A stretch of DNA of 11,216 bases, taken from assembly GCA_003133265.1 (NCBI GenBank), contig PKWQ01000081.1:1-11216 (forward strand), read 5' to 3'. Shown piece after piece: positions 1-6,045 of this stretch (position 1 is its first letter; every line of letters starts with the position of its first letter). The translations under genes were made by a program, and so were the position numbers. A model generated the notes under the pieces. The model saw nothing but the letters and a program-made list of their open reading frames with translations, was not told the origin of the DNA and made no database searches. The stretch comes from Acetobacteraceae bacterium (GTDB taxonomy: Bacteria > Pseudomonadota > Alphaproteobacteria > Acetobacterales > Acetobacteraceae).

Positions 1-185
1 GGCACCGCCACCACATCGTGCGCGGAAAAACCGATTGAGCGGCAACGCGCGATCGCGGCGTTATCGTTCCTGTATCGTAACTTATTGCTCCAGGGCTTCT
101 GCCCATGCAGTCCAAGCCGCATGGCCGACGCTTCGCACATCATGGTGACGACGCTGGCACCGCTTCCAGTCAGCGTGAAACCGCT
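1..185. other. Left-edge stretch without an assignable gene
   Basis: This stretch lies downstream of the crotonase stop codon and is somewhat less GC-rich than the genes beside it. Two frames are open to the window edge. One is a plus frame ending in TAA at 187-189. The other is a minus frame that follows the crotonase stop in the same frame and could start at the ATG codons read from 143 or 140; its translation near the edge includes RNDNAAIARCRSIGF. That piece loosely recalls the C-terminal N-x-A...GF segment of GNAT enzymes, but it is too short to claim. Neither frame shows a convincing ribosome-binding site. I see no hairpin followed by a T-tract. Confidence 0.3.
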
Positions 186-190
186 CTAAC
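161..190. repeat. Possible short dispersed intergenic repeat, copy A
   Basis: The plus strand reads GCGTGAAACCGCTCTAA at about 173-189 and overlaps the crotonase stop codon. The same building blocks, TAGAGCG and GCGTGAAAC, occur again in another order at 3430-3455. Sequences of the AGAGCG / GCGTGAAAC type are, from memory, common as small dispersed palindromic elements between genes of alphaproteobacteria. Two partial matches in one window do not establish a repeat family, so the call is tentative. Confidence 0.3.
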
Positions 191-968
191 GACCGTGAAA
201 CACCGGCTTTCGCTTGGCCATGAAGGATTTGCAGGCATTCCTGAAATCCTCGGTCAGCCGGAAGTCGCTGGTGGCGCGGTCGTCCTCGGGCGTGATCGGC
301 AGCGGACCGCGCAGCTTGCGGATCGCCGCCTTGTGGTAGCGGGCCGACAAAGGCGCGCCCTGGCGGATGCGCTCGGCCAACGCCATTGCCTCGGCTTCTA
401 CCGTCGCGTCGGGCACCACGCGTGACAGCAGGCCCTTCTCGTACGCTTCGCGGCCGTTGAAGATGCGGCCCTCGATCAGGATTTCCGCCGCCACGGCGGT
501 GCCGACCAGGCCGATGATCGGGTCGATCTCGGCATAGGGATACCAGATGCCCAGATTGCGCGCGGTGATGCCGAAGCGGATGTTCTCGCCGCCGACGCGG
601 AAATCGCACATCGTGGCGATGCCGGCGCCGCCGCCCAGGCAGTGGCCCATGATCATCGCCACCACCGGATGCCGGCACAGCCGGATCGACTGCATGCTGT
701 CGTCCAAAATGCGGGCGTATTCTTCCTCCCGCTCGTCGGTGCCGCGTTCCGCCTCGAAGGCGCCGATGTCGGCGCCGGCGCTGAAGGCCCGCGTCCCGGC
801 CCCGCGCAGCACCACGCAGCGCAGATCGTCGTCGGCCGACAGCGCCTCGACGGTGTGCTGCAACCCGCGCCACATCGACAGGTCGAAGGCGTTCAGCACC
901 TCCGGGCGGTCGAACGTGACGATGGCGATCTGCCCCTGGCGGGTGACGGCGAGTTTCGGGTGGTACAT
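186..968 (-). CDS. Enoyl-CoA hydratase/isomerase (crotonase) family protein
   Basis: A 260-residue crotonase-fold protein of normal family length. These enzymes bind an acyl-CoA thioester and stabilise an enolate in an oxyanion hole. The first oxyanion segment is AFSAGADIGAF (61-71) and the second is GHCLGGGAGIATMCD (108-122). Aligning by eye to mammalian mitochondrial hydratase, the two catalytic glutamates are absent. The position in GGGCE is Gly116 and that in FGQPE is Ala136 (FGITA, 132-136). A simple hydratase reaction is therefore doubtful; an isomerase, dehydratase, decarboxylase or lyase relative is more likely. The ATG at 968 is preceded by AGGAGG (979-984 on the complement) at 10 nt. 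It is last in a four-gene minus-strand cluster, 33 nt after the glycosylase gene. The fold is secure; reaction and substrate are unknown. Confidence 0.92.
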   Translation of the reverse strand: MYHPKLAVTRQGQIAIVTFDRPEVLNAFDLSMWRGLQHTVEALSADDDLRCVVLRGAGTRAFSAGADIGAFEAERGTDEREEEYARILDDSMQSIRLCRHPVVAMIMGHCLGGGAGIATMCDFRVGGENIRFGITARNLGIWYPYAEIDPIIGLVGTAVAAEILIEGRIFNGREAYEKGLLSRVVPDATVEAEAMALAERIRQGAPLSARYHKAAIRKLRGPLPITPEDDRATSDFRLTEDFRNACKSFMAKRKPVFHGR

Positions 969-1001
969 GCGGCGAGCTCCTCCTCTGCGCGGCGGTATCT
1001 C

Positions 1002-1655
1002 TCACGCGGCGGGGAAATCGTCCATCGCCGGCCGGCCGGTGACATGACGCCAGTGATGCCACAGCAGCCGCGCGGCCAGCGCCCGGGCCGGGCGCCACAT
1101 TTCCGCCAGCGCGCGCAACTCGGCCGGATTGGGCCGGGCGGGCAGCCGCTTCAGATCGGCCGCCGCGCCGGCCACCGCGATGTCGCCGGCGGGAAACACG
1201 TCTTGCCGGCCAAGCGCGAACAGCAGGTAGATTTCCGCCGACCAACTGCCCATCCCGCGCACCGCGCAGATGACGGCGATGGCATCCGCGTCCGCCATGC
1301 CGGCGATGGCGGCCTCGCTCAGTCTGCCGTCCAGGAATGCCTCGGCCAGCGCGCGGGCGTGCGCCACCTTCGGGCGCGACAGGCCGACGCCGCGCAGATC
1401 GTCCTCCGGCAGGTTCAGCAGCGTGGCGGGATCGAGCGCGCCGGGCAGGGCACGCAGCCGGCCCCAGATGGCGGCGGCCGCCTGGTTGGAGATCATCTGC
1501 CCGACGATAGCCTGCAACAGGCCGGGAAAGCCGGCCGAGCGGGTGCGCCAGGGCAGCGGCCCGGCAGCGGCCTCGATCCGCGCCAGATCGGGGTCGGCGG
1601 CGATCAGCAGGTCCAGCGCGGCGCGGGCCGCCGCCGGAGGATGGGGGAAGCTCAA
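1002..1655 (-). CDS. DNA-3-methyladenine glycosylase II family protein
   Basis: A 217-residue member of the helix-hairpin-helix glycosylase superfamily, similar to AlkA-type enzymes. These flip out alkylated purines and cut the N-glycosidic bond, starting base-excision repair. Visible parts are the conserved helix QMISNQAAAAIWGRL (53-67), a first hairpin region near LRGVGLSRPKVAHAR (87-101), the DNA-binding hairpin RGMGSWSAE (133-141), and the likely catalytic Asp158 in DVFPAGD, matching Asp238 of E. coli AlkA. The tail WRPARALAARLLWHHW (187-202) is typical of short family members. It lacks the extra N-terminal domain of E. coli AlkA (282 residues), which is normal for this subfamily. Its start overlaps the acetyltransferase stop by 4 nt (ATGA), so translation is probably coupled. 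No Ada-like regulator is nearby. The symbol alkA is left out because several paralogue types look alike. Confidence 0.9.
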   Translation of the reverse strand: MSFPHPPAAARAALDLLIAADPDLARIEAAAGPLPWRTRSAGFPGLLQAIVGQMISNQAAAAIWGRLRALPGALDPATLLNLPEDDLRGVGLSRPKVAHARALAEAFLDGRLSEAAIAGMADADAIAVICAVRGMGSWSAEIYLLFALGRQDVFPAGDIAVAGAAADLKRLPARPNPAELRALAEMWRPARALAARLLWHHWRHVTGRPAMDDFPAA

Positions 1656-2173
1656 TTTTCCGGAATGTTGGAGTCGCCCGCGCCCAGCACGCGCTGCATC
1701 TGCACCACATCCACCCAGCGGCCGAATTTCAGCCCGGCGGCGCGCAGCGTGCCGGCGTTCTGGAAACCGAGGCTGGCATGCACGCCGATCGAGCCCACGT
1801 TCTCGGAATCGCCGATCACCGCGATCATGGTGCGAAAGCCGTGCGCGGTGGCTGCCTCGATCAGGCGCGCGACCAGCGCCTTGCCCACGCCCTGGCCGCG
1901 CACGTCCTCGCGGATATAGACGCTGTCCTCGGCGGCGAAGCGATAGGCGGAGCGGTCGTGGAACTGGGTGTAGTAGGCATAGCCCAGCACCCCCGTCGCG
2001 TCCGCCGCGACCAGCCAGGTCCAGCCATGGCCGGTCACCTTGCGGAATCGCTCGGCTATCTCCTCGATCGAGGGGGGCTCTTCCTCGAAGGTGCCGGTGC
2101 CGTGCAGCACATGGTGGGCGTAGATCGCCTGGATTTCCGGAATATCGGCTTCGGTCGCGTCGCGGAGTTGCAT
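1652..2173 (-). CDS. GNAT N-acetyltransferase, phosphinothricin acetyltransferase-like
   Basis: A 173-residue GNAT enzyme that transfers acetyl from acetyl-CoA to an amine. The N-terminus MQLRDATEADIPEIQAIYAH and the core YRFAAEDSVYIRED (77-90) match the phosphinothricin/methionine-sulfoximine acetyltransferase branch (Pat, Bar, MnaT). The acetyl-CoA pyrophosphate loop is RGQGVG (92-97). SIGVHASLGF (128-137) and GRWVDVVQMQR (151-161) are the typical C-terminal segments. Natural substrates in this branch are often glutamate analogues such as methionine sulfone, but the acceptor cannot be read from sequence. It lies 13 nt after the amidase gene and overlaps the glycosylase start by 4 nt, so it is the second gene of one operon. 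The ribosome-binding site before this ATG is weak (CGGAT), fitting reinitiation after the amidase. Confidence 0.92.
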   Translation of the reverse strand: MQLRDATEADIPEIQAIYAHHVLHGTGTFEEEPPSIEEIAERFRKVTGHGWTWLVAADATGVLGYAYYTQFHDRSAYRFAAEDSVYIREDVRGQGVGKALVARLIEAATAHGFRTMIAVIGDSENVGSIGVHASLGFQNAGTLRAAGLKFGRWVDVVQMQRVLGAGDSNIPEN

Positions 2174-2186
2174 TGTTGTATCCGTG

Positions 2187-3380
2187 TCAGACGGGAAGGT
2201 TGAGAACGGCGGCAGCCTCGCGGGCGAAGGCCAGCAGCGCGCGGTCCCGTCCCGGCGCGGCGGTCAGCGAGAGGCCCACCGGGGCGCCGGCGACGGTGCC
2301 GACGGGCAGGGTGATCTCCGGCGCGCCGATGAAACTGGCGATGGCGGTCACGCCCATCACCGCGGCGCGCAGTTCGGCCTGCTCTTCCTGGTTGGTGCTT
2401 AGCAGCGGCGCCGGGCAGGGGCTGGTGGGATAGACCAGCACCGCGCCGCCGGCCAGCATCGGACGGAGCCGGGCCTGCATCCTGCGCCGGAACGCGCGCC
2501 CCGCGTAGGCCAGCGCCGGGTCCATCTCGCGGGCCGCAGCGAAGCGTTCGCCGACCCCGGGTCCGAAACGCACCTCGGTGCTGGCGACCCAGCCGCCGAG
2601 CGCGGCCCAGGCTTCCTCGGCCTGGACGGCGCGGAAATGGTCGTAGGCGGTGTCCAGTCCTTCCGGCATCAGACGCACCCCGATGGTGCGGCCGAACCGG
2701 TCTTCCAGCAGTTCCAGCGCCGGGCGCAGCGCCTCCGCGACCTCGGGAATGGCGTTCATCCAGACTTCCTCGGCCCGGAGCAGCACGCCGCCGACGCTCT
2801 CGCCGCCGCCGGGCAGCAGCACCTCGCCGATCTCCGCCAGCAGCCCGGCCGAGCGGGCGAACCACCCGGGCGTGTCGAAGCTCGGCGCCAGCGGCCGCGC
2901 GCCGGCCAGGCTGACCGCGCCGGCGCTGGGACGGATGCCGAACAGGCCGCAGAAGCTGGCGGGGATGCGGACCGATCCGCCGGTGTCCGAGCCGAGGGCA
3001 AAATCCACCAGCCCCGCGGCGACGGCGGCGGCCGAACCGCAGCTTGAGCCGCCGGGGAAACGGTTGGGCGCGCGCGGGTTCAGTGGTGTGCCGTGCCAGA
3101 CATTCTCTCCGGTCAGGCCATAGGCCAGTTCGACCGTCTTGGTCTTGCCGCGCAGTCTGGCGCCTTCCTGCAGGAGTGCGGTGACGATGGGCGCGGTGGC
3201 GACCGCAGGGGGATGCGTGCGTGCCCAGTCCGGGTTGCCATAGGTGGTTGGCGCGCCGGCGACGTCGAACAGGTCCTTCACCGCGAAATCGCGGCCCGAG
3301 AGCCGGCCGGCGGCCAGCGGGTCCAGTTCTACGCGGGCGCCGGGGACGAAAGCTCCGACGGTGTCGTTGATCGCGCTCAT
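2187..3380 (-). CDS. Amidase (amidase-signature family)
   Basis: A 397-residue hydrolase of the amidase-signature family, which cuts amide bonds through a Ser-cisSer-Lys triad. The triad is visible: Lys35 in FAVKDLFDVAG, the cis-Ser in PGGSSCGSAAAVAAG (Ser112/113), and the nucleophile Ser136 in GSDTGGSVRIPAS. It is shorter than typical amidases (about 450-500 residues) because the variable middle after residue 170 is compact. It ends in the usual GAPEITLPVG segment. There is no signal peptide, so it is probably cytoplasmic. Absence of a GatB/GatC neighbour and the short length argue against GatA; AtzE-like or mandelamide-hydrolase-like relatives are plausible, but the substrate is not recognisable. 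The ATG at 3380 has AGAGGA just upstream at short spacing. It is the first gene of the minus-strand cluster, so its promoter should lie in 3381-3765. Confidence 0.94.
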   Translation of the reverse strand: MSAINDTVGAFVPGARVELDPLAAGRLSGRDFAVKDLFDVAGAPTTYGNPDWARTHPPAVATAPIVTALLQEGARLRGKTKTVELAYGLTGENVWHGTPLNPRAPNRFPGGSSCGSAAAVAAGLVDFALGSDTGGSVRIPASFCGLFGIRPSAGAVSLAGARPLAPSFDTPGWFARSAGLLAEIGEVLLPGGGESVGGVLLRAEEVWMNAIPEVAEALRPALELLEDRFGRTIGVRLMPEGLDTAYDHFRAVQAEEAWAALGGWVASTEVRFGPGVGERFAAAREMDPALAYAGRAFRRRMQARLRPMLAGGAVLVYPTSPCPAPLLSTNQEEQAELRAAVMGVTAIASFIGAPEITLPVGTVAGAPVGLSLTAAPGRDRALLAFAREAAAVLNLPV

Positions 3381-3428
3381 GGCTTCCTCTGCACAGAGAT
3401 GGCCACGGGTCGGGCCGGTGACCGTTTT

Positions 3429-3456
3429 TAGAGCGTTACCCTTCGGCGTGAAACGC
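3429..3456. repeat. Possible short dispersed intergenic repeat, copy B
   Basis: TAGAGCGTT at 3430-3437 is followed by GCGTGAAACGC at 3446-3456, giving 5-bp arms GCGTT/AACGC that can pair. The parts TAGAGCG and GCGTGAAAC are shared with 171-189. Lying in the amidase 5' leader, it could be a mobile palindromic unit or a leader hairpin. Evidence is only the short internal match. Confidence 0.25.
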
Positions 3457-3457
3457 C

Positions 3458-3478
3458 CCGGGCAACAGATTTACCCGG
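3458..3478. repeat. Small inverted repeat in amidase leader
   Basis: CCGGG at 3458-3462 and CCCGG at 3474-3478 are 5-bp complementary arms around an 11-nt loop. There is no T-run after it on either strand, so it is not a convincing terminator. It may simply be chance in GC-rich DNA. Confidence 0.25.
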
Positions 3479-3615
3479 AGTTCATTTCCTACCAATGGAT
3501 CGCGGCATGCGCCCGCGCAACAGTCTTCCGCGCGCGGCGTGTGCGCCAGCATGGAAAATAGAGACTATGTGATCGCCGCCTGCACATGGATTAATTGATC
3601 TTTCGAGCCTTTCTG

Positions 3616-3628
3616 GGGCATAGTGCCC
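3616..3628. promoter_or_regulatory. Palindrome GGGCA-TAG-TGCCC, possible operator
   Basis: Five-base arms flank a 3-nt centre, inside the AT-rich part of the divergent region and overlapping the best guess for a rightward -10 element at 3619-3624. That position suits a repressor site. No regulator gene is in the window, so the protein that binds, if any, is unknown. Confidence 0.3.
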
Positions 3629-3645
3629 ATCGTTGGCATAATAGT

Positions 3646-3655
3646 GTAACGTTAC
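3646..3655. promoter_or_regulatory. Perfect 10-bp palindrome GTAACGTTAC, possible operator
   Basis: A perfect palindrome in AT-rich intergenic DNA that abuts, and shares base 3655 with, the left arm of the larger inverted repeat at 3655-3722. AT-rich self-complementary sequence is less expected by chance in such a GC-rich genome. It could be a site for a dimeric regulator of the secretion operon. The family of that regulator cannot be told from the site. Confidence 0.35.
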
Positions 3656-3722
3656 GCTGAGCCGGTTCGGACTCTCGTGACCGGATAATGAATGCGTTAT
3701 CAGCCCGCAGACCGGCTCAGCG
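3655..3722 (+). promoter_or_regulatory. Long inverted repeat upstream of the secretion operon
   Basis: CGCTGAGCCGGT at 3655-3666 is exactly complementary to ACCGGCTCAGCG at 3711-3722, a 12-bp perfect stem with a 44-nt loop. Inside the loop is a second, smaller inverted repeat, GATAA (3684-3688) and TTATC (3697-3701), spaced by 8 nt. The right arm ends 30 nt before the AGGGGAG ribosome-binding site. If transcribed, this could form a branched 5' leader structure; as DNA it could be a paired operator. No poly-U follows, so it is not a standard terminator. The pairing is seen directly; its role is inference. Confidence 0.5.
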
Positions 3723-3752
3723 GCCGGCGATGCGAATATAGACATGCCTCGC

Positions 3753-3759
3753 AGGGGAG
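3753..3759 (+). promoter_or_regulatory. Ribosome-binding site fixing a GTG start
   Basis: AGGGGAG lies 6 nt before the GTG at 3766. It decides the start of the ABC transporter gene, because an ATG at 3744 opens a different frame that is a shadow. Confidence 0.8.
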
Positions 3760-3765
3760 TCGGTC

Positions 3766-6045
3766 GTGGACACAGCAGACGGACAGCCGCAGGGAGCCGC
3801 CGGCAAGGACGGTGCCACCGCTTCTGGCAGCGCCGATGTCGATTTCCGCCCCCGCACCGAGGCGTCGGACCCGCGCGTGGAGGCCCTGATACTGGCGGCG
3901 CGGTTCTATGGGATGGAGCTGGATCCCGCGGAATTCCGCCGCGCGCCGGGCGATACGGCGACATCCGCCGCGGCGCTGTCGGTCTGGGCGCAGGGGGCCG
4001 GGCTGTGGGCGCGGGCGGTGCGGCTGGGCTGGCGGCAGCTCATGCGCCTGCACGACACCGGCCCGGTGGTGCTGCTGTTCAACGACGGCAGCGCCGGGCT
4101 GCTGACCGGCACGAACCCGGACAACCGGGTGGTCCTGCTGAAGGACCCCACCGCGCCGGCGAGCGAGCCGGCGGTCGCGGTCGACGAGATGCGGCTGTCT
4201 CAGGTCTGGACCGGCGAGGCGGTGCTGCTACGCGCCAACCGCGGGCTCGCCGAGTCCGATGCGCCGTTCACCATGCGCTGGCTGTGGTCGCTCGTCGGCA
4301 AAGAGCAGGCGTCGATGCGCGATATCGGCTACGCCTCGCTGACGCTCAGCTTCCTGACCATCTTTCCGCCGTTGCTGGTGATGACGGTGGTCGACAAGGT
4401 GCTGACGCATCACAGCTATTCGACGCTGGCGTTGCTGTCGACGATCCTGCTGATCGGTATGGTCTACGAGACGCTGCTGGGCCATGCGCGGCGGATGATC
4501 GTGCTGGTGGTCGGCACGCGGCTGGATACCAGGTTGAACCTGCACATGTTCAGTCGGCTGCTGCGCCTGCCGCTCGACTACTTCGAGCGCAATCCGGCCG
4601 GCGAGACAACGTACAAGCTCATGCAGATCAACAAGGTGCGGGAGTTCATGACCGGCAAGCTGCTGGTCACCTTCCTCGACATGTTCACCCTGCTGGTGCT
4701 GCTGCCGTTCCTGTTCTACCTGAACGTCACGCTGGCATGGCTGGTGGTCGCCGGCTCGGCGCTGATCGCGCTGGTCATCCTGGCCTATCTGCGCCCGCTG
4801 CGCGCCGTCTACGCCAATGTGATCGCTGCCGAGGTCGCCCGGTCCGCCGTGCTGGTCGAGACGATCTTCGGCATCAAGACGGTGAAGTCGCTGGCGATCG
4901 AGCCGCAGCGGAAATCGTTGTGGGACGAGAAAGTGGCCGATGCCGGCAAGTGGCGCATGGCGATGGGCAGGCTGGCCAACTGGCCGCAGACCATCATCAA
5001 CCCTATCGAACGGTTCATGACGATCGGCATCATCCTGTTCGGCGCCTACCTCGCGATGTCCGATGAGAGCGGCTATATGGTGGGTTCGCTGTTCGCCTTC
5101 ATGATGCTGTCGATGCGCGTGGCGATGCCCCTGGTGGGTCTGGCCCGGCTGATCGAGGATTACGAGGAATTCTCTACCTCCGTCACCGAGGCCGGTTCCG
5201 TGCTGAACCGGCCATTGGAGGTGGACGCGGCATCCGGCGGACTGCGGCCGAAATTCCAGGGCGCGATTTCCTTGGACGATCTGTCCTTCACCTATGGCGG
5301 CACCAAGATTCCCGCGCTCGACCGTGTTTCCTTCTCGATTCCCGCAGGTACCATGCTCGGCGTCGTCGGGCGCAGCGGCTCTGGCAAGTCCACGCTGGCG
5401 CGACTGCTGCAAGGCATCAACCGCGACTATTCCGGGTTCATGAAAATCGACGGCAGCGATCTGCGCGAGATCAACCTGCGTCATCTGCGCTCCAGCTTCG
5501 GCGTGGTGTTGCAGGACAATTTCCTGTTCCGCGGCTCGATCCGCGACAACATCATCGCCGGCCGCCCCGGCCTGACGATCGAGGATGTGGTGCGCGCGTC
5601 CCGGCTCGCCGGCGCCGAGGAATTCATCGAGCGCATGCCGAACGGCTACGAGACCTATATCGAGGAAGGCTCGCCCAACCTGTCGGGCGGGCAGAAGCAG
5701 CGCCTCGCCATCGCGCGGGCGCTGATCCAGGATCCGCGCATCTTAATTCTCGATGAGGCGACCAGCGCGCTCGATCCTGAGTCCGAGGCGCTGGTGACCG
5801 CGAACCTGACCCGCATCGCCAGCGGGCGGACCATGGTGATCGTGTCGCACCGGCTGTCCTCGCTGACCGACTGCGACCAGATACTGATCCTGGAAGCGGG
5901 CAAGGTCGTCGATATCGCGCCACACCGCACATTGCTCGAACGCTGCTCCCTGTATCGCCAGCTCTGGGCGCAGCAGAACCGTCATCTCGATAGCCAAGGT
6001 CCACGCCATGCAGCGCTCGCCCCTACGCTTGTCCAAGGCGATTAG
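3766..6045 (+). CDS. Type I secretion ABC permease/ATPase with degenerate C39-like domain
   Basis: A 759-residue inner-membrane exporter, half of the homodimer that drives type I secretion to a periplasmic adaptor and an outer-membrane channel. Residues about 35-158 resemble the C39-like domain of HlyB-type exporters. The peptidase Cys is absent and the position matching the HlyB GRHFIL His is Ala110 (GSAGLL), so it should not cleave leader peptides but may bind an unfolded RTX-type substrate. Six membrane segments fall near 188-208, 218-236, 298-320, 322-341, 408-430 and 436-458. The ATPase domain has Walker A GRSGSGKST (535-543), Q-loop Gln583, signature LSGGQ (639-643), Walker B ILILDE (659-664), D-loop SALD and switch His695, all intact. 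The GTG start has a strong AGGGGAG site. Length is slightly above HlyB (707) because of the N-terminal extension. The adaptor gene begins inside its last 38 nt. Confidence 0.95.
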   Translation: MDTADGQPQGAAGKDGATASGSADVDFRPRTEASDPRVEALILAARFYGMELDPAEFRRAPGDTATSAAALSVWAQGAGLWARAVRLGWRQLMRLHDTGPVVLLFNDGSAGLLTGTNPDNRVVLLKDPTAPASEPAVAVDEMRLSQVWTGEAVLLRANRGLAESDAPFTMRWLWSLVGKEQASMRDIGYASLTLSFLTIFPPLLVMTVVDKVLTHHSYSTLALLSTILLIGMVYETLLGHARRMIVLVVGTRLDTRLNLHMFSRLLRLPLDYFERNPAGETTYKLMQINKVREFMTGKLLVTFLDMFTLLVLLPFLFYLNVTLAWLVVAGSALIALVILAYLRPLRAVYANVIAAEVARSAVLVETIFGIKTVKSLAIEPQRKSLWDEKVADAGKWRMAMGRLANWPQTIINPIERFMTIGIILFGAYLAMSDESGYMVGSLFAFMMLSMRVAMPLVGLARLIEDYEEFSTSVTEAGSVLNRPLEVDAASGGLRPKFQGAISLDDLSFTYGGTKIPALDRVSFSIPAGTMLGVVGRSGSGKSTLARLLQGINRDYSGFMKIDGSDLREINLRHLRSSFGVVLQDNFLFRGSIRDNIIAGRPGLTIEDVVRASRLAGAEEFIERMPNGYETYIEEGSPNLSGGQKQRLAIARALIQDPRILILDEATSALDPESEALVTANLTRIASGRTMVIVSHRLSSLTDCDQILILEAGKVVDIAPHRTLLERCSLYRQLWAQQNRHLDSQGPRHAALAPTLVQGD

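Larger units (their letters stand above)
3381..3765. promoter_or_regulatory. Divergent intergenic control region
   Basis: This 385-nt gap separates the leftward amidase operon from the rightward secretion operon, so at least two promoters should lie here. Its right half (about 3560-3720) is clearly AT-richer than the surrounding genes. A possible but weak rightward promoter is TTGATC at 3595-3600 with CATAGT at 3619-3624 (18-nt spacer); TTGGCA (3633-3638) and CATAAT (3637-3642) also occur but lack well-spaced partners. Palindromes in this region are listed separately. I see no supported small gene here: short open frames lack ribosome-binding sites or overlap the ABC gene as shadows. Confidence 0.6.

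Noticed and set aside
82..1710. A 542-codon minus-strand frame across the crotonase and glycosylase genes
   Set aside because: It is out of frame with two genes that show intact catalytic motifs, and its product is low-complexity Arg/Gly/Ala without a fold.
3528..3537. Palindrome CCGCGCGCGG in the intergenic region
   Set aside because: Alternating G/C palindromes are expected by chance at this base composition, and nothing around it suggests a site.
3744..5066. A 440-codon plus-strand frame starting at an ATG upstream of the ABC gene
   Set aside because: It is shifted relative to the transporter frame, has no recognisable domain, and the AGGGGAG site fits the GTG at 3766 instead.
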